Source: Verrucomicrobiota bacterium (GTDB lineage: Bacteria > Verrucomicrobiota > Verrucomicrobiia > Opitutales > Opitutaceae). From it: a DNA stretch of 64,000 nt. A program made the translations under genes and the position numbers. This document shows, in pieces, positions 27,525 to 36,412 of the stretch; position 1 is the stretch's first letter, and the number at the start of each line of letters is the position of its first letter. The notes below the pieces were generated by a model. The model was not told where the DNA came from. It worked only from the letters and a program-made list of their open reading frames with translations, and made no database searches. The stretch lies in contig CAUJJL010000196.1 of the NCBI GenBank assembly GCA_963205455.1, positions 37,276 through 101,275 on the forward strand. Direction: 5' to 3'.

Positions 27525-27619
27525 GGGGTGGTGGTGTGGAGCGGAGGGGAGCTTGGAAATAAATCCGGAATGAGGCTGGAGAATCAGCGCAGCCGAGGCG
27601 CTGCGCCGGGAGGATGGCG

Positions 27620-29287
27620 TCAGGGATTGTGGTCGATGGGATCGCCGGGTTCCTGAAAATGAGTCCTGTAAGTCTTCTCGCTCGCCGCGAGCTTGAGGAA
27701 TACATCGAGCGGCACCACCTCGGGTTTTTCGGAGAGACGGCCGAAGATATCAGCGACCTTCTCGACAGAATTGGTTTCGCGCACGTGCATGAGCAGGAAA
27801 TAGGGGCGTTTGGGGTTCATCTGGATCAACTCCTCCAGATCCGCCGCGGCTTCCTCGAGCGGGCGGGCTGCGTCAAGGTAGTAGTCGTAGCTGAGGAAGG
27901 GCTTTCCGTTTCGCAGATCGAAGGTATGCGCCGATCCGTAGCCATTGATGAATCCAAGCACGTCGGGAAACTGCTGGTAATAGCGGTCGACCAGTTCCTT
28001 TGGCAGGTCGGTATTGCCGACGTGCCGGTTGCCTTCGGAGTAGTCCATGATCTCCATGACATGAAGATCGAGCTGCGCCATCAGGTTTCTAGCCTTGGCC
28101 ATGAGGGCGGGAAACTTCGCCGGCGGGATCGCCTGCGGGTACATGTAACCGGGACCCGAAAGGCCTCCGATGAAATAGTCATTGGGAGTCTTGCTCTCGT
28201 AGAAATACTGAAGCGCCGGGGGATTGATCCAGAGCCAGTTCATGAGCACCTGCCAGTTGTACGGGATCCTTCCGCGGCCTGGCTTCGTCCAGGCACCGAT
28301 GCCCATCGAATCCGTGGAGACCGCGCAGATGTAGACCTTCTTTTCGGCCTTCAGCACGGCATTCGCCGCGACGCTATGATTGTTGGTGAATTTGAAATCG
28401 GGCGTGAGCGGGATCTGCGACGTGAAGGAGACATTGGGCAGATTGTGGAGTCCCTCCATGATGAGACCGAAGTTGCTCGTCAGTGTCGTGTGCTGCCCCT
28501 CCGTATCCTTCGCATACGAGTGCCATCCGAGGACAACACTGGCGGGGTTCTGCGCGCCGAGGAATTTCTTGAGGAGGGCGAGTTCCTCCGGGTGCTTTGG
28601 ATTTGCTGAGAGATCGGCGAAGAATGCGCGCTGCTGGATGCCGAAGTCGGCAATGCCCGGCTGCATCTCCATGCCGGCGTGGCCGCCCATCACAACGTAA
28701 TAGTCGCGCGAGCAGCGCGCTCCGTATTCGGCGTAAACCTGTGCATAGATCGCGTGGTCGGGCATACCGGTGAAGCGGCCGCGAAGGTCGACGATGGGCT
28801 TCAATCCGTGCTTCGCAGCGAGCGGAAGCAGATCTTCGTTCACGACCAGCAGATCCTCCAATCCGGAGATGGTGAAGGCGACCGTGAGGGAGGTCCGCAC
28901 GTGTTTGTCCCACACGACACAACCCTTCGCATGACGCGCGAACCGTGCGAGCGCGGCGTCGGCGTCGTCGAGACCGAGCCGCGTAAAGGTCATCCCATGC
29001 CGGCGCTCAAGAAAACCGATCAGCGGACGAACGATCTCCCATTGCCAGTTGAGCGGATACTCGAGATAGAGGCGGGGAGCCTCCCGGTTGGCCAGGCCCT
29101 GAAGGGAGATGAGCAGGGCGTGAACGGGCAGGTCGCCGTCGAGGCGCCAGTTGTCAGAAAGCGGCACGATCGTCGCTGAGGCGGGAGCGCGTTCGGCGCG
29201 GTGCAGGGCTGTCTGGCCTGAGCACGGCCAGACGGACGCGAGAAGAAGACCGGCGATAAGGAGGCGGAGAAAAAGGGGACGTTTCAT
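27620..29287 (-). CDS. exported GxGYxYP-domain protein (copy 2 of the module)
   Basis: The product has 555 residues with a signal peptide (PLFLRLLIAGLLLASVWPCSG). The eponymous motif appears as GLSGPGYMYP near residue 376, within a long conserved body that also has LQGLANREAPRLYLEYP near residue 70, FFADLSANPKHPEELALLKK and NVSFTSQIP. GxGYxYP proteins are presumed glycan-acting and were defined in gut and soil Bacteroidota and Verrucomicrobia; their chemistry is, to my knowledge, not settled. It lies 9 bases behind a small secreted beta-rich protein and has a closely similar paralogue at 34238-35869. It is followed, 95 bases on, by the Na+ symporter. Confidence 0.87.
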   Translation of the reverse strand: MKRPLFLRLLIAGLLLASVWPCSGQTALHRAERAPASATIVPLSDNWRLDGDLPVHALLISLQGLANREAPRLYLEYPLNWQWEIVRPLIGFLERRHGMTFTRLGLDDADAALARFARHAKGCVVWDKHVRTSLTVAFTISGLEDLLVVNEDLLPLAAKHGLKPIVDLRGRFTGMPDHAIYAQVYAEYGARCSRDYYVVMGGHAGMEMQPGIADFGIQQRAFFADLSANPKHPEELALLKKFLGAQNPASVVLGWHSYAKDTEGQHTTLTSNFGLIMEGLHNLPNVSFTSQIPLTPDFKFTNNHSVAANAVLKAEKKVYICAVSTDSMGIGAWTKPGRGRIPYNWQVLMNWLWINPPALQYFYESKTPNDYFIGGLSGPGYMYPQAIPPAKFPALMAKARNLMAQLDLHVMEIMDYSEGNRHVGNTDLPKELVDRYYQQFPDVLGFINGYGSAHTFDLRNGKPFLSYDYYLDAARPLEEAAADLEELIQMNPKRPYFLLMHVRETNSVEKVADIFGRLSEKPEVVPLDVFLKLAASEKTYRTHFQEPGDPIDHNP

Positions 29288-29296
29288 GACGCGGGA

Positions 29297-29830
29297 TTAC
29301 CTGCCTTCAGTCGAGACGAGGCGTTTGAAGACATAGACGATGGGACGATTACGCGTGCTGCGCAGCTCGGTCAGCGTCAGCTCCGCTCCGTTGGCGGAAA
29401 GCTTGTAGTCGCTCAGCACATTGATGGAGCGATCACCCTGCTGCGTGCTCAGAACGAAGTCGGAGGAGACTCGCAGGATCCGTCCATCATCCAGCCAGTG
29501 CGCGGAAAGTTTTCTCTTGTGGTCGGGACCCACGGCGGCGCCGAGATGCCGGTTGTCCGGCCAATAGGTGAAAGGAAGCGTCGTCGATTTCCCTGTGGTG
29601 GGGAAGGTGGACGTGTCCCGGAATTCGCGGCGCCCGTTGGCAAAGCGACGATCGACGGTGATGGATTTTCCACCAACCTTGATCGTCAGGTCGTACTCCT
29701 TCCACGGGCTGAGGTCGGTGCTTTGAGTCGGATCGATCCGCCACGTGCCCGCCAGCTTGGAGGGAGGCGCGGCATGCAGGCACGAAGAAAGAAGCAGGCC
29801 AAGAAGCAGCAGGGAGTGACGGCGGAGCAT
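29297..29830 (-). CDS. small secreted beta-rich protein, partner of GxGYxYP (copy 2)
   Basis: The product has 177 residues from the ATG at 29830; the frame is open further upstream but that part overlaps the preceding gene. A lipoprotein-like or Sec signal ([17 protein letters not shown], with LSSC as a possible lipobox) is followed by LAGTWRIDPTQSTDL, a strand-rich centre and a C-terminal RPIVYVFKRLV strand. The G-T-W-R-x-D-P start resembles small lipocalin/beta-barrel proteins. It is clearly homologous to the protein at 35873-36412 (shared features listed in findings). It lies 80 bases behind the GH42-like gene and 9 bases before a GxGYxYP gene. Function is unknown; ligand binding or chaperoning of the next gene product is a guess. 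Confidence 0.75.
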   Translation of the reverse strand: MLRRHSLLLLGLLLSSCLHAAPPSKLAGTWRIDPTQSTDLSPWKEYDLTIKVGGKSITVDRRFANGRREFRDTSTFPTTGKSTTLPFTYWPDNRHLGAAVGPDHKRKLSAHWLDDGRILRVSSDFVLSTQQGDRSINVLSDYKLSANGAELTLTELRSTRNRPIVYVFKRLVSTEGR

Positions 29831-29910
29831 GGCGGAAGGGAGCGGGAGAGGAGAGAGAGAACGTTTGGACTGGGTCCGCTTTGGGGCGGCTTTCGGCAGG
29901 GACCTTGATC

Positions 29911-32109
29911 CTAATTTCCGAGCAGCACGGAACCGGTTTGAGCGTCGAAGATCGTCGTGCTGCGCGGCGCAAGCTCGACGGACAGGGTTTTTCCATTGGG
30001 CAGCCGCAGGGTGCGGGAGCCACCGTTGAGAGTGTGGACCATCAGCAGTCCATCCCCGTGCGCTGTGGCATCGTCCTGATCGTTGAGCACATGGCAGCCT
30101 GCCCGGCGGCCGAGTGCACGCAGGATGCCGGGTGATGTCGGACTGACGCCAAACGACCACCACGTAGCATTGGGCTCCTCGCGCCAGGCTGCGCTGATGC
30201 TTCCGTCGGACCAGCGTCCGGCCACGTGGCTGTCCGGGACTCCGTAGACAGGGACAAATTTGGGGGGCTCCAGCATTTGTTCTTCGGTCGCCCCGTCGAG
30301 GGTGAGGGTTGAGATCGGCGAAGAAAGGTCGCGACCCGATGTGAGGATCCCGTTGGCGGACGTGGCAAGATGAGCGCCGATTTCCCTTCCGTTGCTCCAG
30401 CCTACATAGCCGGTGAAGACGACATGCCGACCACCCACAGCCACGCGGGACGAAATCAACTCCCGCTGTCTGTCATTGAGCACGACGGTCGACCCGAAGA
30501 TCACGAGCTTGAAGGCAGAGAGGTCGAGTGTGGCGAGTTCACCGATCAACGCCTCGTCGAACATCAGACCCGAATGGTAAAGTCCCTCAAGCAGTCCATC
30601 CATGCCGCGCCCGGAGAAGGGATTGGGTCCGACGGGAGGCTGATCGCCGAACTTGAAACCTTCGAGCGACCAGCGCTTCGCTACGGTGTGGCAGAAAGAC
30701 CATGGATCGTGAATGACCAGGACGTCGGTCGGCCGGTAATAAGGGTGGTTGTGACGCGCCTGTGCAATCTGGTGCACGGCCTTGATCTCCGCAGAAAGGC
30801 GCGGGTGGTCCCACCAGCCGACATTGCCATAGCCTGCGAAATCAGGCGTGCCGGCAATCATGCCGAAGTCGAACCACCATTGTCCGCCGCCACGCAGGAC
30901 GGGGAGCAGCGAATTGCGACGAAGGTAGGCGATGTCGTCCTCGAGCGTTGAATGAAATTTGCGATCCCAGGGGCAGCCGACGAAAGACGTGGCGTGATCG
31001 TTCTCATCGAGCCAGAGTTTGCCGGCGCGTCGCACGGCTCCCGTGATGCCGCGACCGTGGCCCGAGCCTCCCATGGCGCGCACGCCGTCGGTGTAGGATG
31101 CGGGCGAACAGAGACAATCGAGGTGCGGCGAGGCGAGCACCTTGTCATGGGCGAGGTGGCTGCCGGCGGCGTTGCGTGCGAACTGGCCGTAGAAATAGCC
31201 CTGAAAGGCGGCGGTAACGATCGGACGCGGCCACGAGCGTTTCACGTTGGCCGCGAGGTCGAACAGGGCGTCCGCCATGGTGGAGTGCAGCCACGTGAAA
31301 TAGTCGATCAGATCCTGATGAATCCGCGGATCGCGCAGCGGACCCAGGTCGGCGCGCTCGCGCGAAGGCGAATCCGGCGCCGTGACGGCGTCGATCTGCT
31401 GGCCGGGCCGGTTCCATGCGGCGGCAAGCGCTTCGTCTGATCCGTAGCGATTTCGGAGCCAGGCCCGGTAGGATTTCGTTGCAACGACGCCCGTATCGGG
31501 ATCGTGGTGGAGGAATCCGAACTGGTGCCATTCGCCGTAGAGCCCGTAGGCGAGGTGGATGCCGAACACTGCGCCGCCCTCCGGGGTGGTGCCGAACTGG
31601 CGGCAGAAATCCGCAATGTGACCATTCGCCCAGTCGAGCCACTTGCGCGAGGCGAAGCTCGCGCGTGCCGGAAGTCCGCCATCGGTCGCAATGCGTCGGG
31701 GCAGGCCCCAGGGAGTCGGATCATCGATCGCTCCGTCTGCGTAGCCCACGCACTCATCGGGATTCTGCTCCACCCACCAGCGCGGTGCATTGGCGTGCAG
31801 GCGAAACATGACCGCTGCATCGGGGTTCCGCTCGAGCGCTCCTGCGACCTGCTTGCGAGGGATCGTGAGGTCGAGCGTCGCTCCCGGACCTGCAATCATG
31901 TCCTCGATCCAGAGATCGAGTTCGAAAAGTCGGACGCCCTGGCTGCCGAACAGGCCAATGTTCCGTCCGGGTACTTCCTCCCAGGACCAACGGCCGCCGG
32001 GACAGTCGGTCAGCGCGTAAATGAGCGGAGCATGAGGGACGCCATTGAGGAGCAGCGTCGGGCGACCGGCGCGCATTTCAACGGAGGATACGAGAGGAGG
32101 ACGGGACAT
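29911..32109 (-). CDS. GH42/GH-A-type beta-galactosidase-like glycoside hydrolase
   Basis: The product has 732 residues and shows no signal peptide, so it is probably cytoplasmic. The N-terminal ~430 residues look like a (beta/alpha)8 barrel: FRLHANAPRWWVEQNPDE, HLAYGLYGEWHQFGF with likely acid/base Glu193, and GKLWLDENDH with likely nucleophile Glu369. A trimerisation-type domain follows (LVIFGSTVVLNDRQRELI, GRHVVFTGYVG) and a C-terminal beta domain (RTLRLPNGKTLSVEL). This order fits GH42-like enzymes that remove beta-galactosyl or related sugars from oligomers, but the sequence is divergent. It lies 20 bases behind the heparinase-like gene, inside one long minus-strand run. Confidence 0.78.
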   Translation of the reverse strand: MSRPPLVSSVEMRAGRPTLLLNGVPHAPLIYALTDCPGGRWSWEEVPGRNIGLFGSQGVRLFELDLWIEDMIAGPGATLDLTIPRKQVAGALERNPDAAVMFRLHANAPRWWVEQNPDECVGYADGAIDDPTPWGLPRRIATDGGLPARASFASRKWLDWANGHIADFCRQFGTTPEGGAVFGIHLAYGLYGEWHQFGFLHHDPDTGVVATKSYRAWLRNRYGSDEALAAAWNRPGQQIDAVTAPDSPSRERADLGPLRDPRIHQDLIDYFTWLHSTMADALFDLAANVKRSWPRPIVTAAFQGYFYGQFARNAAGSHLAHDKVLASPHLDCLCSPASYTDGVRAMGGSGHGRGITGAVRRAGKLWLDENDHATSFVGCPWDRKFHSTLEDDIAYLRRNSLLPVLRGGGQWWFDFGMIAGTPDFAGYGNVGWWDHPRLSAEIKAVHQIAQARHNHPYYRPTDVLVIHDPWSFCHTVAKRWSLEGFKFGDQPPVGPNPFSGRGMDGLLEGLYHSGLMFDEALIGELATLDLSAFKLVIFGSTVVLNDRQRELISSRVAVGGRHVVFTGYVGWSNGREIGAHLATSANGILTSGRDLSSPISTLTLDGATEEQMLEPPKFVPVYGVPDSHVAGRWSDGSISAAWREEPNATWWSFGVSPTSPGILRALGRRAGCHVLNDQDDATAHGDGLLMVHTLNGGSRTLRLPNGKTLSVELAPRSTTIFDAQTGSVLLGN

Positions 32110-32129
32110 GAAGGAGGTTGAAGGTGGGA

Positions 32130-34217
32130 CTAGGCGAGGGTGATCGTCGGCAAGGTTCCTGACGGGTCGATCAGCGCATCGACCTTGCGACCCCGATGGG
32201 ATCCGGTCACGCGCCAGGCACCGCGCTCTTTGCTGACTTGAAGATCGCCTTGCGACTGCGGTCCGGGGGAAGGCTGGGCGGTGGCGACCGTCAGCAGCAC
32301 GTGCGAGGCAGCGGAAGGGGATACCGCTTCGACGAACGGATGGATTCCCTCCGACTCCGGCAGATCAAGCTTGAGAACCGAGCAGGCAATGCTTCCCGCG
32401 GAATGGACGGATGCATTCAGGCTCGCGAACGGACGCGCGATGCTGAATGCGTTGTCCCTCGCGCTGGCGATACCGTTGCCGTCGTCGTTGTAGACCTGAT
32501 AGCGGAGCTGCACAGGCTCAGGGGTGGAGAGAGTGACGCGATCCAGCAACAGGAGGATGTCCGGCTTGAGATAGATGAGCGTGCGATCGATGCGCTGGAC
32601 CTCGGGAAGCACGAGTGAGTAGGCCTCGGTGGCATCGCTCGTGACCGTCATCCAGTCGGGACCTGTCTTGTAGGATTGCACACGCGCCCATGCCCAGGAG
32701 GCGTTGGTGCCTTCATGTCCGTCGTGGTATTGATGGCCGTGTCCGTTGACGAGGACGGCGGTGTGGGCTGCCGTAAGGCGGAGTTTCCAGCGGGGAATCG
32801 TGTACGAATAGCCGGCGCGGAAGGGATCGTGGAAGAGGCGTTCTCCATAGGCCTTGAAAATGACGCTGTTGCGATCGGCATGTTCATGGTTAGCCGGACC
32901 ACCGCTTCGCAGGGCGACAACGCAGTCGTCAGCCGTCCAACCGGTGCGCGAGATGACGATGTCATTCGAGAGACGGACGTTCAGCAACGATGCATCGGGG
33001 GCGCGCGACGGAGCCTTTTCGTCGAACCAGACGAAGCCATAGTGGGAGGTCATCGCACCGATGTTCAGCGCGCAGTATTGCGCGAGCGGATCGTGGTGTG
33101 TGCGGCTGACCCAGGCGGCGATTGCGAAATCGCTCGTGGTGAGGGAATCGCTGAAATTGACGATGTCCCTCTCCGGATCGACCCGCAGGGTTGGAATGAC
33201 GATGTTGCTTGGCGATTTGGCGGGATCCCATGCGCTGCCCTTTGTCGGCATGGAGTAGGCGAGGGCGTAGCGGACCGTGCCGGGATAGTTGATGAGATTG
33301 CGGTCATCGATCCCGAGGCGACGCCAGAGCGTTTCCGCAAAGATGGCCAGGTGCATGGTGGTGTAGCCCCAGTAGCTGGCTCCTTCGTCGTAGGCCCCAT
33401 CAGAGCCATACATGGTCGAGAATGCCTTGGCGCTGGAGCGCGCCATGTCGAGCCATTGCGATGCCTGGGGATGGCGGCCATTCAGCAGGACCGCAGCAAT
33501 GCCGAGGGCGGCGACGGGAATGATCTTCAGGTTGGTCGCATTGAGGATGAGCGGCCATCGGGCAAGACTCACTCGAAAGGCCTGTGGATAGTCATCCTCG
33601 GGATCAAAGCCCCACCCCTTGACCCGGTCGGGATACTTCATGCCGTAGAGCGTGGTGAAGCAGGCAGGCGCACCCTTTGTTGCGATGTTGTGTTCGATGT
33701 CGGCGATCTCCTGTTCGGAGAGCGCGCCGCGCAGAAAGTCCAGGGAATAAGCGAGTGCGATGGTTGCCTCGGGAGCGCGCTGCAGCCCCATCACGGTCTT
33801 TCCACCTTCAAGAAAGTAGTCCCATTTTGGATACTCGATAAGTTTGCGGATCGCGAGCTTTGCCACCTCGAGGTGGGAAGCGTCATTGTTTACGGCGTAG
33901 ACGAAGGACGAGCGTTCCACGATCAGCCGGCAGCGCATCATGTCGGCGACATGGTTGTTGAAGCGCACCTTGTTCTTCAGGAAATCCATGTCCGCTGCCA
34001 GATCGGCGCCCGTCATTTCCGCCCAGAGCTTGACGAAGCGCGGGTGACGGGTGTTTGCGCGGATGCGTGGCAGGTCGGATTCATCGAACAGCAGCCCCCG
34101 CTTGCTTCCAGCCGGTGCAGGAGCGGGCCGCGCGGCGGACAGGGGGAGGCGTGTGAGGGGCAGCGACGCGGTGAGAACCGCGGAATTTTTCAGGAATGTG
34201 CGTCGGGATGTGCTCAT
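32130..34217 (-). CDS. Tat-exported heparinase II/III-like polysaccharide lyase
   Basis: The product has 695 residues. The N-terminus is a twin-arginine signal (SRRTFLKNSAVLTASLPL). An alpha/alpha-toroid region follows (residues ~60-380; e.g. GASYWGYTTMHLAIFAETLWRRLG), then the heparinase II/III C-terminal beta-sandwich, recognised by GGPANHEHADRNSVIFKAYGERLF with the His-x-His-Ala-Asp motif, and RYQVYNDDGNG. Family members eliminate uronic-acid-containing glycosaminoglycans, alginate or similar polymers in the periplasm. No metal-binding Cys is obvious. The exact substrate cannot be inferred. It lies 20 bases behind a GxGYxYP gene and 20 bases before the GH42-like gene. Confidence 0.85.
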   Translation of the reverse strand: MSTSRRTFLKNSAVLTASLPLTRLPLSAARPAPAPAGSKRGLLFDESDLPRIRANTRHPRFVKLWAEMTGADLAADMDFLKNKVRFNNHVADMMRCRLIVERSSFVYAVNNDASHLEVAKLAIRKLIEYPKWDYFLEGGKTVMGLQRAPEATIALAYSLDFLRGALSEQEIADIEHNIATKGAPACFTTLYGMKYPDRVKGWGFDPEDDYPQAFRVSLARWPLILNATNLKIIPVAALGIAAVLLNGRHPQASQWLDMARSSAKAFSTMYGSDGAYDEGASYWGYTTMHLAIFAETLWRRLGIDDRNLINYPGTVRYALAYSMPTKGSAWDPAKSPSNIVIPTLRVDPERDIVNFSDSLTTSDFAIAAWVSRTHHDPLAQYCALNIGAMTSHYGFVWFDEKAPSRAPDASLLNVRLSNDIVISRTGWTADDCVVALRSGGPANHEHADRNSVIFKAYGERLFHDPFRAGYSYTIPRWKLRLTAAHTAVLVNGHGHQYHDGHEGTNASWAWARVQSYKTGPDWMTVTSDATEAYSLVLPEVQRIDRTLIYLKPDILLLLDRVTLSTPEPVQLRYQVYNDDGNGIASARDNAFSIARPFASLNASVHSAGSIACSVLKLDLPESEGIHPFVEAVSPSAASHVLLTVATAQPSPGPQSQGDLQVSKERGAWRVTGSHRGRKVDALIDPSGTLPTITLA

Positions 34218-34237
34218 AAGGGGGAGGGGACGTTGTG

Positions 34238-35869
34238 CTATTTCCTATAGCCCTCGAAATGTTTCGGGTCGTCGGGATCCTGATAGCGGGTGGTGTAGGT
34301 CTTCCTGCTGGCGGCGAGCTTCAGGAAAACGTCGAGCGGCACGACCTCGACCGGCCCGTCGAGCTGTTTGACGACCTCGACCAGGCTATTGACGTCGTTG
34401 GATTCACGGACGTGGACGAGGAGGAAGTACGGACGCTTTGAGTTGAGGGCGATAAGCTCATTGAGATCGGCCGCGACCTCGGAGCGTGGACGGCGCGGGT
34501 CGATGTAGTAGTCGTAGGAGATCATCGGCCGCGTGTCGCGCAGGTCGCGTGTGCGGGCCGGACCGTAGCCGTTGATGAAACCGATGACATCAGGGAAGGC
34601 CGCGTAGTAACGATCGACGGTTTCCTTGGTCAGATCGGCATTGCCGACATTTCCGTCGGCGGCGGAGTTGTCCATGATCTCGAGCGCATGCTCGTCGAGT
34701 TCGGCCATGAGCGTGCGTGCCTCCTTCATGAGTCCGGGAAATTTGGCGGCGGGGATGTGGTTGGGATACATGTAGCCAGGGCCGCTGAGCCCGCCGATGA
34801 AGTAGTCGTTTGGCGTGGCGCTTTCGTGAAAGTACTCGAGCGCGGCCGGCGAGAACTTTGTCCAGTTCATCGTGACCTGCCATGCGAAAGGCAGCTTGCC
34901 GCGCCCCGGCTTGGTCCAGACACCGATGCCGATGCTGTCTGACTGGACGAATGAGAGGTAAACCTTGGGTCCTGCCACGAGTTTCTCACCTGGCGTGGTG
35001 TGGTGGTTGTTGGTGAACTTGAAGCCGGGAGTGAAGGTGAACTGGCAGTTGAAGGAGAGGTTGGGCAGATTGTGCAGTCCCTCCATCTTCAGGCCGTATC
35101 CGGAAAGCAGCGTGGTCCACTGTTCCTCCGTGTCCTTTCCGTAGGAGTGCCACCCGAACACGGTTGCGCCGTCGTTGAGTTGGGCGAGGAGCTTCTGGGC
35201 GAGGGCGAGTTCCGCCGCATGTTTCGGATTTGCGGAGAGGTCGTTGAAGAACATTCGTTGACGCACGCCCCAGTCTGCCATGCCGGGCATTCGGACTGCA
35301 CCGGCGTGGCCGCCCATCAGCATGAAGGCGTCGTGATTGCAGCGCGCCCAGTAGCGCCGGGCGGCATCGCCGTAGATTTCGGCGTCGGTCTGGCCATCGT
35401 AGCGTCCGCGGAGATCATCGATGCTCTTCAGGCCATGGCTTTCAGCGGTCGAGATCAATGCGGGCGTGACCACAAGAGCGTCCTCGAGTCCGGCGATTGT
35501 GAAGGCCACGTTCATCGTCGCAGGAACTGCGGGGTCCCAGACGACATAACCGCGCGCAGCGCTGGAGAACTTGTTGAGCGCGTCTTTTGCAGTCTTTAGC
35601 TCGGTGAATCGGACGCCATGCTTGCGCTCGTAGAACGAGTAGAGCGGTGCGGTGATCTCCCATTGGTACTCGGGAGGATGGATGACGTAGAACTGGGGCG
35701 ACTTGCGATTTGCAAGGCCCTGCAGGCTGAGCAGCATCACCTTTTCGGGGAGTCCGCCGGTGACATTCCAGTCGAGGTTCCAGCGCATGACGAAGGCGGA
35801 TCGCGCAGGTTCCGCAGCCGGGAGAGCGGCGCAGACGGTGAGGAGAATGAAGGGAATCAGACGACGCAT
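34238..35869 (-). CDS. exported GxGYxYP-domain protein (copy 1 of the module)
   Basis: The product has 543 residues and a short signal peptide (LIPFILLTVCAALPAAEP). The motif GLSGPGYMYP sits near residue 360. Its neighbours FFNDLSANPKHAAELALAQK, WHSYGKDTEEQ and NGYGPARTRDLRD match copy 2 closely, so the two arose by duplication. The last ~60 residues (VVPLDVFLKLAASRKTYTTR) also align to copy 2. It starts only 3 bases after the stop of the small secreted protein, which implies strict co-expression. It is most likely a periplasmic glycan-acting protein; the reaction is not established for the family. The heparinase-like gene begins 20 bases downstream. Confidence 0.88.
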   Translation of the reverse strand: MRRLIPFILLTVCAALPAAEPARSAFVMRWNLDWNVTGGLPEKVMLLSLQGLANRKSPQFYVIHPPEYQWEITAPLYSFYERKHGVRFTELKTAKDALNKFSSAARGYVVWDPAVPATMNVAFTIAGLEDALVVTPALISTAESHGLKSIDDLRGRYDGQTDAEIYGDAARRYWARCNHDAFMLMGGHAGAVRMPGMADWGVRQRMFFNDLSANPKHAAELALAQKLLAQLNDGATVFGWHSYGKDTEEQWTTLLSGYGLKMEGLHNLPNLSFNCQFTFTPGFKFTNNHHTTPGEKLVAGPKVYLSFVQSDSIGIGVWTKPGRGKLPFAWQVTMNWTKFSPAALEYFHESATPNDYFIGGLSGPGYMYPNHIPAAKFPGLMKEARTLMAELDEHALEIMDNSAADGNVGNADLTKETVDRYYAAFPDVIGFINGYGPARTRDLRDTRPMISYDYYIDPRRPRSEVAADLNELIALNSKRPYFLLVHVRESNDVNSLVEVVKQLDGPVEVVPLDVFLKLAASRKTYTTRYQDPDDPKHFEGYRK

Positions 35870-35872
35870 GAC

Positions 35873-36412
35873 TTAGTTCTCCGGGGTGACCTTGGTGAAA
35901 CGGTAGACGAGCGGCTGGGGACGCGAACTGTGAAGCTCGATGAGAACGAGCGAGCGATCGCCTTCGAGCAGCCGGTATTCGCTGTAGATGCGCATGTTTT
36001 CCTCGCCCTGGGAAATCTCGATGGGTGTGTCGGCTTCGAGCCGCAGCGTGCGGTCGCCGTCGATCCAAGCGGCCTTCACGGTGGTCAGGCCTCCCTTTGC
36101 CGGATAGAGCGCCATGTGACGCTGTTCGACGCGGAAGAAGTTTGCGATCTTTGAGGAATGCCGGGTGTCGATCGTGTTGGTGGCGGAGCGTTTGGTGGAG
36201 CGCCACTGCATGTCATGTTGAAGGTTCACCTGGGTGCCATCGGTCGTGATGACGAGGTCCCAATGGGTCCATCCGTCGAGCGCGGAGCTGCGTGTAGGAT
36301 CGAGTCTCCATCGACCGTCCAGTGGAGACGAGGCGAAGGAGGCGAGTGGCAGGAGGAATCCCAGCAGGACGGTCAGGCAGTGTAGTCTAGGCATTGTGAA
36401 AGATCGTGTCAT
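35873..36412 (-). CDS. small secreted beta-rich protein, partner of GxGYxYP (copy 1)
   Basis: The product has 179 residues from the ATG at 36412, whose first bases overlap the S9 peptidase stop (ATGA); an ATG at 36394 (six codons in) is an alternative. A Sec signal (LTVLLGFLLPLASFASS) precedes LDGRWRLDPTRSSALDGW, a strand-rich centre and a PLVYRFTKV C-terminal strand. It is paralogous to the protein at 29297-29830: L-x-G-x-W-R-x-D-P-T at the start, a middle Asp-Arg-Ser region, and E-L-x-S-x-R-x-x-P-x-V-Y at the end. The GxGYxYP gene follows after 3 bases. No known domain can be named. Confidence 0.78.
   Translation of the reverse strand: MTRSFTMPRLHCLTVLLGFLLPLASFASSPLDGRWRLDPTRSSALDGWTHWDLVITTDGTQVNLQHDMQWRSTKRSATNTIDTRHSSKIANFFRVEQRHMALYPAKGGLTTVKAAWIDGDRTLRLEADTPIEISQGEENMRIYSEYRLLEGDRSLVLIELHSSRPQPLVYRFTKVTPEN

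Noticed and set aside
32676..34250. Plus-strand open frame of 524 codons opposite the heparinase-like gene
   Set aside because: The minus-strand frame has a Tat signal and the lyase motif; the opposite frame has none.
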